This document shows positions 37,805-49,899 of a stretch of DNA of 64,000 nt, piece by piece. The notes under the pieces were generated by a model. That model was not told the origin of the DNA. It worked only from the letters and a program-made list of their open reading frames with translations, and ran no database searches. The position numbers were made by a program, and so were the translations under genes. Each line of letters opens with the position of its first letter. Positions within the stretch are counted from its first letter, which is position 1. This DNA comes from Megamerina dolium (taxonomy: Eukaryota; Arthropoda; Insecta; Diptera; Megamerinidae), in contig OY978528.1 in the NCBI GenBank assembly GCA_963854835.1, positions 12,060,242-12,124,241 of the forward strand, in the 5' to 3' direction.

Positions 37805-40800
37805 TTATGGCCGTACCAACATTTTGTCCAATTGCACCAAATTTGTATTATGATATTTCGTCAAGTTCAATTTTTCTGCTGGAGGATTTTTTTTGGTTTG
37901 TGTGTGCCATGTTAAAATCTACAAAAAAAAAGAACAAAAAGAAGATTAAGAAACAAAAATACAACCTTGTGTGTCGGAAATTTAAAATTTAAAAGACGCT
38001 CAATATTGTCCCTTAGATTTTAATAACTTCAATTCTAAAATTTCACCACTTACATCAGAGCATTCAGAGGCTAATAATTCTATGTCGGTATGATTTAATG
38101 GTGCCAGACTTTTCAGAAAGCCATCCTCTTCATAACCCGGCTTGTAGGGCATTTTTGCAGATGGTCGCTCATGCAAGAATTTCACACTGACAGCAAAACC
38201 CGCCATATCGACGGCAAATTTACGGCCCCCAATCCAACCATCATAGAAACCATCTATTTTGCCATTACGTATTATTGGACTGCTCACACCGAATTTCGTA
38301 ACAAGTCCCACAGGCCACATTGAAACCTTCTTTGTGTAGCGCATCTGTAATTGTAATTGAAATAGGAAATTAGAGATAATATTCTTCAATATGTACTTTC
38401 TATATATTTTTCCTAGAAAATATCTTATTATTTTCATAATCAGATGTCTCAGAAGAGAGACATTGGATTAAATCGCGCAACACTGTTTCTCGGAAGTCGA
38501 TTAATAAAGTAAAAACTGCTTTTAAAATTTTCATATATTTTTTCCAAAATTGTTTAGAAATATTTAGAAGAAACTTAATCCAAAAACACGATTAAAATTG
38601 GTTTTCCGATCTTTAAGTTGAAATCAAATAGGTTTTGAATATTGGAAGTAGATTTTGGAACCGGAAAGTTCTACATATATATCTGTTAAAAATAACGAAA
38701 TTATCACCGCTTCACTTCACTTAAACCCCAAAAATTGGGATAAACTCGAAAAAAATCAAATATTTTTAATTGAACCGCATTGTTGAAATACATTCTGTCA
38801 AATAAGTACCCGGAAATCGGAAATTCTAATTTTTAATTTTCGCTCTGAGAATATTTCAAAAACAATTTTTTCCCAGGTTGGCACAACTGTCAGCCACTAT
38901 TCTGTGAATTTTTATTGATATGTGTCATTTAGTTTGGTTACGGCGTTATTAGGAACAAGTCAACCTTTTGTGTGCGTTGCGATTTTTATTATGGATAAAA
39001 ATATCGAACAAAGAGTTTGTGTGAAATTTTGTGTTTCAAACGAAATTTCTTGTGCCAAAACGTTGGAAATGTTGAAAAAAAAAACATTTGGTGATTCAAC
39101 CATGTCGAAAACTCAAGTTTACGATTGGTATAAATCGATCAAAGAGGGGCGAGAAGAAATCGCAACGCACACAAAAGGTTGACTTGTTCCTGATGACGCC
39201 GTAACTAACTAACGTAACTAACAAACTAAATGACACATAGCAATAAAAATTCACAGAATAGTGGCTGACAGTTGTGCCAACCTGGGAAAAAAATGTTTTG
39301 AAATATTCTCAGAGGGAAAATTAAAAATGAGAATTTCCGGGTACTTATTTGACAGAATGTATTTCAGTAGCATAATTGAATACCTAATTTGAGATAAATA
39401 CAATACATGGATCTTTTATGAACCAACCTGTTCAAAAATGGAAATATCATATGTATTATCATCGTCGGCAAAATAAAAGACACCATCGGTAGCATTTTTA
39501 CGTAACCATTGAAGGCCTCGATTGCGATTCGAAACACCACGTGGCTTAGCCTTTTTGGTTTTCTTATATTCCTCGGGCATGGGCGCTGAAATATATTACA
39601 AAAAAAAAAAAAAACATACATATTTATGCAAAATAATTGAAGTTTGCAAAATTTTGTACTCCCTAAGTCTTAGAACTTACCTACGAAATATTCGTAAGGC
39701 ACACCAATACGATTAAGCGTCCGTGTCACTAATTCAGACGTTTTATTCGCATCTTCTATAACAAGCCAATACAAATTGATAACATGTTTCAATGTATATC
39801 CTAAACGCGTTAATTCAGCCAATTGCTCCGGTCGTCGGTAAGTGGGTGTAATTATATACAAGGGAGGCTGTAAATAATTTATAATAAATTATATATAGTT
39901 CCTTAATTTCTTAATTATATGTACAAAAATTTCAATAATAAAAAAAAAATTACTCAAATTTGTGCAAAGTATTAAATGAAAATAAATGAAATGAAATAAA
40001 AATTCTTAAAATTTAGTATTGGCCTTTACAATATGGACGCAACATTCATAAGGAAACTAAATAGAAATCGAAGAATATGATATGAACTAAATTATTAGTA
40101 TATTTAGACAAAAAATGAGGTATGTTTGAAGTCTTGATCTAAAGCTGTACGGATGTGAGAAAATCCCTTTCATATTTTGTCACGTCCGTATTGCTTTATC
40201 TTTACTTATATCTTGAAATCAACCGTTTGACCATGTTTAATATTTCGCTTATATAGAGCATTAAATTAGCTTTAAAATATAATCAAAATTCGTATCATAT
40301 CCTTTAATTTATTTTTTGTTTTTCTTCATATTTTATGCACATGATGTCACATCCGTAATACAAGCGATTCATATATAATAAATAATACTGTGCAACAAAC
40401 ACTGTTCTTAGGGGTTGGAACAACTCTTGTATTGGAGAAAATTGAATTAGGATATTAGTTAGTAGATCAAATCGATATTAAAAGAATTAAGTAAAAATAA
40501 AATATTATAGCCTAGTCAGACGGCAGCCTAATTCCGGATTACCGAGTTAATTCGAATTAACTCGGGCATTAACTGCAGCTAATCCCCATTAACTCTATGA
40601 GTTAATTCTCAAAATAAAAGAAGATTAGGGCAATTTGCGATGGCAACACTGCTGAAAATTTTCTATTGTGAATTTTTCTCGATCCATTTTACAAAATATT
40701 AGGTTTGTTCGCTAACAAAAAACTTTCAACAATTGTTAACAGTTTTCAACATGAAAAGCGTTGACGAACAAATAAATCCAGCTGCCAATTACGAACTGTG

Positions 40801-43800
40801 AATGTCAATTAACAAGTTTCTGATAGTTTTCAGTTCACGTACTTGTAGATTTTCTCATATCGAGAGTGATAGATGACAGAAATTGATAGTGATGGTAATG
40901 TAAGTGAGCAGACCTAATAAAACAGCAATCAGCCGTTTAGTTAATCCGCAATACTGCTGTCTGTCAGGTTAATATTTTATTTGGATTAAGTGCGCCGGTA
41001 ATCCGGATTATCGCTTCCGTCTGTCTAGGCTATTAGACTTTATGCTATTATGGAAAGTAGAGCAAAGTTTGAAAAAGTAGTATAGACTTAATGCATTGTC
41101 GGATTTTCTTCATCGATAGTCCAGTTGAGACGAGTAATTGAGAATAAAAGATTTAGGAAAATGGTTTGAAAACATTCGATTATTAGGTGTATCTTAAATA
41201 TGTTCTCTATCGGAAAAAAATTTAAATTGGCAAATATTTTTCGAAGCTCCTTTGGTTAAAAAGATGAAAATATGGTAACAATAATGTGTAATGTAATACA
41301 ATACCAAAAAAAAAAATTTTAAAAAAATACTACAAGCTAACTATTATACACTATAGTACGTAATGTCAATCTTAAATTAACACTTGAATGCATGCTATGA
41401 GTATATGAAATTATCACAGAGAGAGTAAGTAGATAGAATAACCTTAAATAAATGCCAACATAATTTAGAACAAAAATTTACATTTGTATTATTGGCATAC
41501 TTATATAGTTTCAATTGAAGGTACTATAAAATGCTATAAAATGCATTTATTTAAGTGACATAAATAAATATAGAACATTTATAGTAAGTCGTATACATAC
41601 TGCACATAAGTACATCTATGAGTATGTATTTATTTAGAAAGTGTTACATGCAAATCTTTTTCAATTATATGAAATTGTCATGCATACAAGTATATACAAG
41701 TATGTATGTATAAATTTCTATAGATTTTACCGAGGATCTGATTTCTAGCTAAGTAGCTGGTATGCAATTTTCAAATTAGGCACATGGAAATTTACATGCA
41801 TCAACTTGAAGACAGCAATACGAATAAATCTCTATGCAAAGTGACGAGAAGTATGTCTTCAAATTGTTTTAAAGAAATACATACGTAAATATGTAAGATA
41901 CACACATATGGTATGTACGTAGTAAATGTATTTATAATATTTATTATTTTAAGTAGGTACACATTTACTCCATAATCAACCACGTACAATACGACTAAGT
42001 TATGTATTATGTACTCATATTCTGAAATAATACTACCTAAGTATTTCATTCAAATCATTCAACCTAAATAGTTGCACGTATTTGTTGCTGTGACATTAAG
42101 TACTAGAAGCATTCTATTCAAGTAGAAAGCAAATTAAAAATAATTATTGCTTCTAATTACGTTTTTCTTATCACAATATTATGCTTAAAGAATTTTTTTT
42201 TAAGCTGTATGCTCTCAAATATATTTTAACGCAATATTTAAAGTATAGCTTAAACCTAATGAAGGCCGATTCGCGGTGTGCAATTTAAATGTATGAAAAG
42301 TTGATATCCTAACAGCATATTTGCATTAGAATGCAAATGCGTAATTTGGCATAAATGTTTTCTGCACCACCTAAGAACTCTTCTGGTGCACCTATGGGTG
42401 GACGTTAGCTCTGTGAGAGACCTGTCAACAATTCAATAGGTCAACAATTGTGTGTCCTTTATGTAGGTGGTCGAATCAGTCGAAGGAACTTATTGATCTC
42501 GCACATGGCTGTTCTTAACCTCAGCAGAAATGACATAAAACTCTTCACAGAGCTGCTCACTGGGCACTGGAGACTCAACAATTATGCGAAGAAAATAGGT
42601 GTGGTAGAAAATGATACCTGTCGACTCTGTCATGAGGAGCAGGAAACATAAGAACATATCCTATGCAATTGCCCAGCGGTAGCAAGACGTTGACTTGGTT
42701 ACCTAGGTAATGGAATCTTGACTCCAAACCACATAGGTAAAATCAAGCCTACAGCAATTATAAGATTTACAAATAGTCTAGAATTGTTTTAGTTGGGCAA
42801 TAGGCGTACAAATGAACTTTGAGGTCGCAGTGCATTGAATAGCCTGAATAATAGTAATAAATGTAAGTGGTCTATGGACGTTATCGCAGCATTTTTTCTA
42901 TTACTGTCCAAATTTTGCGAGAACAATGCTGAGATCGGTGATGTTTCGATCATAAAAGACAAATTGATTGTATAATTTTGAGTCTCGGGTGCAGTATGTC
43001 TTGAACTTAATGTGGTTCTACTTTATTGCAGATATAAGATAATATATGTCTTTTAAATAAGCAGAATCGTCCAGTTTTGATAAAGATATCCATTTCAAAC
43101 TTTCGGAATATTAAACAAATATATTTTGTTATTCAATTCGTTGGGAAATTTCCATCTATTTTACGGTCTAAATAGCCATAAATAAGGAAATATAACATTT
43201 AGATAGCTTTTGTTTTACTTGCATGAGCAACCTCCATTAATATTTTCTACCTAACGTTCCTTCCGAGCTTACCTACTCCCTATCTTCATTCCTTAGGTGG
43301 ATCTCCCTACCAAAAAAAAAAAAAAAAATACCTATACTCCATGAATTCGAAAGTTCCCAAAGCTGTGTATGATCAACCCCATAACGTTTCCACCGTTCAT
43401 ACATACAATGTATGACCACCTTAATGTACTTCCATGCAAAATTATTTAGAAAAAATATATGAAAACAATGCAACTTATTTTTAATACAATTGTGGTTAAA
43501 AAAAATTACTTGGTTATGTTTTGTAGTTTTGCTCCCATTCGATTCAGCATTCTAAACGCTATTGTGTGGTAGGAGTAACCCCAAAATAATAATAATAATC
43601 AACTGTGACATACACTATACATAGATAGGTGGTATTCATGCTACTGTTCTCTATTTATAAATAAATATCAATAGCATCTATGTGATAAATAAAAATTTCA
43701 CAAATTACTCACAAAAAAAAAAAAATTATAATAATAATTGTAAAAGAAGTAAAAAAAAAAAAAAATTATGATAATTGAAATATACTTATGCATATTGCTT

Positions 43801-44315
43801 TGCTATTGTTAATATTTACAGGAGCTTTTGTATTTTCATTTAGTAGTGTCGTTCTTTTGATTGCATTGGATTTTACAGCGGTTGATGTTGCTTTTGATGT
43901 TCTTTGTCTTGCTGTTGTTGTTGTTGCTGCTAATAATCTACTACTAGTGGTTCTAGTTAAATTAGATGTTGTTGATGTTGTTGTTGTTGTTGTTGGTATT
44001 TTAGTTGTATTTCTTATAGAAGTTGTGGATATTCTATTTGTTAATGTAAGCATATTCTTGTTGTTGCTACTATCAATACTGCTATTACTTGTATTATTTA
44101 CACCAATATTATTATTTTTATCTAAAATTCTATGTGTATTTGTTATTGATGATCCTAATGATGATGATGATGATAACGATGATATTGACATCGATGGTTG
44201 CACTAGTAATAATGGTGATGATATTGGCTCTGCCATTGTATCATCAGATAATGTTAATGATGATGATAATGATGATGATGATGATGATGATGGTGCTACA
44301 GATAATAATAATGAC

Positions 44316-44351
<36 letters not shown>

Positions 44352-46205
44352 ATATGATGTTGCTGTTTTGCCAATACATTTGTTAATGGTGACCACAAGA
44401 GTAGATTGTATCTTTTCAGTAACGATGTTGTCGAAATTCCATCATTTCTTATGGCAGTCTCAACTGTAATGTCTTTATTCTGTAAAAAGAAAATTAAGAC
44501 AAACAGCAAAAGCACTGAAAAACACAGCATCAAACATTTTGCATGTATGTTGTTGTATATGTATATTTTGGTAATGCTTTAGGGTTGCCAATTCGGGATC
44601 CCAGCGATACCGTATAATAATGTTTAGAAAGCATTATAATAAGAAAACACAATTAAAGCGAAAAATCCGGTAAACATCAAAGAGTATATTACAAATTACT
44701 TGTATTTTTCATATTATCATTTTAAAGTACGCAGAAAAGATTATTGATGGGATATTTTCTGAATACAATAAGTGACGAAAAAAATATTGTAATACTGTAA
44801 TTATAAAATTAGTACACATCATTATTATAACAATTATTATAATTACTTGTTATTAAAAAAATCACTTCCATGATTCCTGCGTTTCTTTTCATGAATAAAG
44901 TTAATCAATGTAAAATCCAAAAATTTGCAAACATGAACAAAATACCAATGAAGAAATCCAATTCTCAATATTTCGTTATATGAAAAACAAAACACAGTTT
45001 TGGTAGAAATATGAAACTGTTCTATTTTATTTTAGACCGTAAAGCACAACTTCTAAAAATCGCCAATGGGTTTACGAAATGAAGTTGTGAGTATTTGAAT
45101 ATGTAAATCTTAGAAGAAAATATTGGTGAAATTAAATAGCATGGGTTCGCAATGAATACAAAAATAATCTATTTATAAATTTTATGTATGTAACCTATAA
45201 TATTTCTTAAATATGTACTAACTGATTGGTAAAATAGTGTAAATACTCAATATTGGAAAAACAGCAATGAAGTTAGAAAAAAGAACTGGCGCTTAAATAT
45301 TTGTTTTGTAGAGCGAGAATATCCAAAATAAATTGGCTATAGGAGCATTTTGAGTAAAATGCTTCAAGAGGAAATATTTTCCTCTCAAAGGTAAATTATC
45401 TAATCTAAAAGGGTTATTATTTAATCTAGAAAGCTCTCATTCTCTAACGATTGTAGTTGAAAATTACATGATACACTATAGAATTGTTAAATTTCAAATA
45501 CTTTCTAAACGGCTTCAACGAAATATCGACGGCCCTTTGTTGAAGTGTCTGATAAATTTATTTAAATTCATTCGAACTTGATTTGTACTAATAAATATTA
45601 CATTAGAATTGTAATTGCATTTCAAAAATTTATAATTTGTATTTTAAGTTGTAATACGCCTCCGATTAAAGAGACTAATTTTCGTTGTAATATTTTCGTA
45701 TCTATATCAATTTTTGAATGGAATATTTATGATTTACAATATTTTTCAAGATTATATAATGTTGGGACTAATTCCAAAGTTTGCGGGATCAAAAATAGTT
45801 TAGACAATTGGCATCCCTAGCGTGTATGGCAGTATATGCTGTTATATGATTATTGGATAGGATTTGAGCGGGATGCTTTAAGTGTAAACCAAAAGGCAAA
45901 GCAGTTTCAAATATAACATTCTAATCAGTAAGTAGGATATCAATTCAGGAAATGAATACAAATCTTCAAATTATAATGTGGTGCATATTCTATGTATACA
46001 TTTTGATTATATCTATATGTAGTAAACTAATATCATTCAAATAGGATGTATCAAATTGCGTAGGTAGATGCCTTCTTACCTTTATAATTTCTGGCGCTGG
46101 TATTGGCTGCCCTGATATATGGTACTGATAAAGTAGCATATAAACACATGTGGTTGCAACGAATATTGTCAGGTACATTTTGATGGACTTGCTTAGCCCA
46201 GTCAT
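37805..46205 (-). CDS. GlcAT-P: Beta-1,3-glucuronyltransferase (GlcAT-P type), 6 coding exons
   Basis: Exons in reading order: 46205-46080, 44479-43820, 39867-39681, 39585-39428, 38344-38054, 37918-37805, giving 1536 nt and 511 aa with frame kept. It is a type II Golgi enzyme: a short cytosolic tail, one membrane anchor (about residues 10-28), a long Ser/Thr stem encoded wholly by exon 2, then a GT43 catalytic domain. Family marks: [32 protein letters not shown], the metal-binding DDDNTYD near residue 365, [32 protein letters not shown], and the terminal ILTWHTQTK that replaces the usual VWHTRTE. The last exon of 37 codons is easily missed; it has a strong acceptor, and the ECSD donor is followed by gtaagt. 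Enzymes of this family add glucuronic acid to galactose on glycoproteins, glycolipids or the proteoglycan linker. I choose GlcAT-P over GlcAT-S because Plod lies next to it, as I recall for flies; GlcAT-S remains possible. Confidence 0.88.
38791..39359 (+). mobile_element. Mariner deletion derivative with about 195-bp inverted repeats
   Basis: The element is bounded by TA duplications (38789-38790 and 39360-39361), begins CATTCTGTCAAATAAGTACC and ends with its reverse complement. The inverted match continues inward to about 38985 and 39153, with short gaps. The plus strand holds the N-terminal part of a mariner transposase from 38991 ([18 protein letters not shown], then [18 protein letters not shown]), which is the helix-turn-helix DNA-binding region. 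The frame stops near 39182, and no catalytic DDD domain is present. The element lies in the GlcAT-P intron between exons 39585-39428 and 38344-38054, opposite in sense to the gene. It is non-autonomous and should fold back into a long hairpin. Confidence 0.88.
40508..41032. mobile_element. PIF/Harbinger-like MITE, 525 bp
   Basis: Terminal inverted repeats of about 37 bp begin TAGCCTAGTCAGACGG on the left and, read inverted, TAGCCTAGACAGACGG on the right; both reach the shared inner block ATCCGGATTACCG or close to it. The direct repeat TTA flanks both ends (40505-40507 and 41033-41035). A 3-bp TWA duplication is typical of PIF/Harbinger, hence the class call. The interior has no long open frame. 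It sits in the second intron of GlcAT-P. Confidence 0.8.
42440..42870 (+). mobile_element. Non-LTR retrotransposon 3' fragment (LINE ORF2 end)
   Basis: An open stretch reads [20 protein letters not shown], then [10 protein letters not shown], a stop, then [13 protein letters not shown]. This is the RNase H-distal region and the CCHC-like cysteine/histidine cluster found at the ORF2 end of I/R1/Loa-type elements. Stops and a truncated 5' side show it is dead. It lies within the large second intron of GlcAT-P, in antisense orientation to that gene. Confidence 0.8.
43820..44479 (-). other. GlcAT-P exon 2: Ser/Thr-rich, repeat-built Golgi stem
   Basis: This 220-codon exon has a clean acceptor (ttttttacag) and donor (gtaaat) and is in phase 0 at both ends, so it could be skipped without breaking frame. 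It encodes [14 protein letters not shown], then long Ser runs written as TCA repeats, then Asn- and Thr-rich stretches. On the plus strand the same DNA is a (GAT)n-rich open frame that would give poly-Asp; that is a shadow. Such stems normally hold the catalytic domain off the membrane and carry O-glycans; that role is inferred here. Confidence 0.75.
44156..44352. repeat. (GAT)n / (ATC)n microsatellite inside coding sequence
   Basis: Imperfect GAT triplets run through most of this stretch, with the purest blocks at about 44263-44291 and 44313-44352. Read on the minus strand in the GlcAT-P frame they are TCA codons for serine, giving runs of up to 13 Ser. Length variation would add or remove serines without frameshift. 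Confidence 0.85.
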
Positions 46206-47329
46206 GTTGTTGTTGTTTGTGTTGGTGTTGGAGCTGATGCTTGTGTCCAGTTGTCCACTTCTTCTTCTTTATATTCGTGTTGTTGTTGCTGTTGTTGTTG
46301 TGTTGTACGTGTGTGCGAAATTTTTTTCGTGTAGGTTTTAATAATATAATGGTGGCGGCAGCGGCGGCGGCAACTTTTTGATTTTTCATTCGCCTCAATT
46401 TGCACTTAAAGTGTTGTAGTCTTAAATTAGGAATGCTATATTGTGATAACATTCAGTTGATTGTTATGCTAATATTACTGTTACTGCTATTCAAAACAAA
46501 ACAATAATAATACACTTGACTTTGTTCTTTAGTACATCATTTTTGATGTATTTCTTATGAAAAATCTGCATTTACATTTCCCGTATTCATGCAACAATAG
46601 TGACGACGGTTTCCTCTTTGACATTGTCTTTTTGTTATTTGAGATTCTGCACTTTGGTGCTAGAAATGAAAATTCAAAAATAAAAAATAATTAAAAACTA
46701 CAATTACAAAGGTTAAGGTCATGAATAAACACAATGAAAAAATTCAGCTCGAATTTTTAATGAACGAGCAATCTAGGGACGACGACGTTTTAGGTCATGG
46801 CTTGGAGAGTGCATGGGTTTTCTCCGTACAATTGTTCTATGTAGTTTTAGTGAAATTCATTTTCATGTCCTAAAGAAAATTTTAATGTTTTGTTCACAAT
46901 TGTATGCAAAATAATTCGTAAACACAATCTTAACGTAAATCTATGATAAAATTTGTATTAAGTTTTTTATAAGTAGTCATTTCTATTAGCAATTTCTCTT
47001 CAGTAACCAGTCAATTATACTTAATTTCAATAATGATAATAGTAAATGCTAAAACAATCTCTAACTATGGATAAAAATGAATTAGAAAGAAAAGGAAATA
47101 AGTATTTCACACTCCGCTGCTAATAGGTATAATTAAGAATCGTGTACTAAATATTTATTTGGTATATTGTAAAATCAACCCTGTGGAGGGCGCTATACTT
47201 TCATTGTAGTCGGTACCGAAAACAAAGTAGTTAACATTTGAATTCTGTAATAAATGTTCTAATCTCAAGGCAAACATCCTTCCATTACTTACTGAAAGAT
47301 CTTTCGGCAAGTAACAATTATTAACAATT

Positions 47330-47660
47330 CGAACTCGTATTTCTCAAAAGTGTTTGGATGACACACTTTTGGTTGCTGATGAAACTTGGATTCACCACAA
47401 TACACTAGAATCAAATAAGAACAGTCATAACATTGGATTGATTATTTTCAGAGACGTAAAACAAACAATTTAGGATATGAGTCAAGGATTTTGGATTGAT
47501 TGAATGCAAAAATTCATGAAAAATACCATGTTGACTGAAGAACCACCATTTTTTTCATCAAAAACAATGTTCACGAATTAGAATATATTTAATGCTTTGA
47601 AATATCCATTTCGTAAAACTGCTGTGATTAGTGAAATAAGTATAAAAAAAAAAAAAATTA
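47330..47660 (+). mobile_element. Mariner transposase relic, catalytic part
   Basis: From about 47366 the plus strand reads LLVADETWIHHNTLESNK, the well-known mariner block around the second catalytic Asp (DETWIHH). Stops and frameshifts follow. No terminal repeats are clear. It is a dead fragment in the GlcAT-P to Plod spacer. Confidence 0.7.
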
Positions 47661-47663
47661 TTA

Positions 47664-48258
47664 TAGGGTGATCCAAATACAAGCTTGTTTTTAAAAATCA
47701 AAATCATATTAACAACAAATATTTTTTTGGTATATTAAGGGTTTATTAGAAAGAACAAGCATTGCCATTATTTATGGAACACGATTTCCTTCATTCGCAA
47801 GTGGTTCATGATTCTAACCCACGAATTTCTCGGTTGCCTATATATAATATCGAATTTTAACTGATATCCACAAAAAAAAAGTCTAACGAGGTCAAACCAA
47901 GTAACCGAGGCTGCCAGTTGTTATTGCGAAGATATTGCGCTCAAAAATAGATTGATGTGCTATGCGACATTAGACGCAATCCAGCTAAAACCAAAGATTG
48001 CCCAAGTTTATGTACCATGTCTCATAGCATGTAGATATTTCATGTCGACCACAACATGGTATTATCAAGAAACACACTGCTTGGGCAGCACATCACTTCC
48101 AATATTTTCAAATATTATTTAATCGTAAAACGATCCATTTCATTCCGAGGAGGTATAATATTGACTAATGGCCAAGGTTTTGAGCGTTGTCATCCAGAAA
48201 GCTTTCAGTGTCAAAATAAGCTATAATTCAATTAGAAACAGCTACATGGACCACCCTA
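47664..48258 (-). mobile_element. Degenerate Tc1/mariner-type element with short TIRs
   Basis: GGGTGATCC at 47666-47674 is mirrored by GGACCACCC at 48248-48256, each bordered by TA. On the minus strand, frame-shifted pieces near 47965-47870 read RNIFAIT, then LGLTSLDFFLW, resembling the PRSPDLTPLDFFLWG block near the third catalytic residue of many insect transposases. The coding part is broken by stops. About 600 bp remain. Confidence 0.65.
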
Positions 48259-49899
48259 TATATGCATTGCTTAACATACCGTTATGCTGCAAGCAATTTG
48301 ATGTCCAACAATTTCAAGAAATTCATTCTTGTATTCAAATTTATTTCATTTTTCGCAAATGCAATTAATTAAATGGCTTTTTGGCTTAGTATCATTCACA
48401 AGTTGAAACAATAGTACGATATATTTACATTGTATACATATGTAGTATGTATATCAGACATATCAAACAATTTTTTTTAGAAATAAATCTTAAAAAACAA
48501 AAAAGAAAAAAGTTATTGAAAACTTTTTTAAATATTTCCCTTATTGTTTTAAGAGGTAAAGCCATTATATGATTGTCAATAAATGCAAAAAAAAAAATTT
48601 CTTTGCTTTTAGTACAACAAAAATCCCCAGTGTTATGCAAAATTTTGAATTGATTTCAATAAAATCATAAATCATTTTAGAAAGACACCAGCAATATTCA
48701 TAGAACGAACCTAATTAAGAAATGGTAATGTACAAATATTTGGACAGATCGAATAAAGCATATGTAATTAAGTACATACGATGTAATAGAAAATGTAAAA
48801 GCAAAGAAATTTCAATTAAGAATGCACTTTGTATGAGAATTTCATTAACAAGCAACCAAAATGCATTTATATTAAATTAATCCTTGAATTGCTTACCTTC
48901 AATTTGAAATCCAATTTTATGGTACGTATGATATTTATTTAGCTAAGATTGAATAGAATTTCTATCGCAGTTTGAAAGCAAATATTTTATATTTTGCATT
49001 CGTTGGTGAAATAACTAAGCAACTAGGAATCTAAATACGAGTATTCCTTTGATGCATTTAATAATATATTAACTCTCAGATATAGTTATGTTATGTACTG
49101 ACAGTAGTTGCCTGATGAACTTTCATTGCAATGCATTGCTTCAAGTACTATGCTTCATATATTGTATTTATTTCGCTTACATATGTATATACTGATTCAA
49201 TTAGCTTGCAGGTGTGCATATACACATATATACACATACGATATATCATACTATTCAAGAATGTACATATGAATGCTTATCACATACGCTTCTGAGGTAT
49301 TTATATATTTGTATTTATTATACTCGTACATACCAAGTATTGTGTATTCATTTTAAAAAAACAATGTTTGACTAATAATTACTAAATGTAATTGGTACAT
49401 TTGTTAAGTAAATTGCATAAATTCATAGTTTTAAATATTTTAATTATTTAAAAACAATTTAATGTTTAGATATTTCACATTGTATTGCTTTCGATAAATA
49501 TTAGCTCATGTACTAAATGTAATTTTGTACATTTGTATGTACGAAGGCTTGTTTTGGTAATTTTACAATTTCAAAAGTAAGAAAATTAATTGTATTTTGA
49601 TTGTTTTTTTTTTCTATAAGAATTTGTAAATATTTATTGCATTTAAATTAAATTTAAAATTCATTTTCAAGCTTGAATATGCTAATGTTTTAGAAAACAA
49701 AGGCCAATCTATGATAATCAACAAATTTTAACAATATATTATAAATCAGAAGGATCTCATTAAGTAGCTAAAATAGTAGAAATTTTGATGACTAGAATAC
49801 TGGGTTCTTGGTAGTACTATTTCTGATATTTGTTCATTTTAATGATTTCATATTAATGATTTCATTGATTGAAGAGTTACGAGTGTTTTTGTAAAATTT

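Noticed and set aside
38345..38437. N-terminal extension of the open frame before the GlcAT-P exon at 38344
   Set aside because: It is intron: the acceptor at 38345-38346 joins the conserved IFEQ of the preceding exon to MRYTKKVS in frame.
43788..44357. Plus-strand open frame with hydrophobic and poly-Asp parts
   Set aside because: It is the antisense shadow of the GlcAT-P stem exon; the GAT repeats keep several frames open.
46202..46405. Gln-rich minus-strand frame above the GlcAT-P start
   Set aside because: It overlaps the leader in another frame; the CAA/CAG-rich leader explains it.
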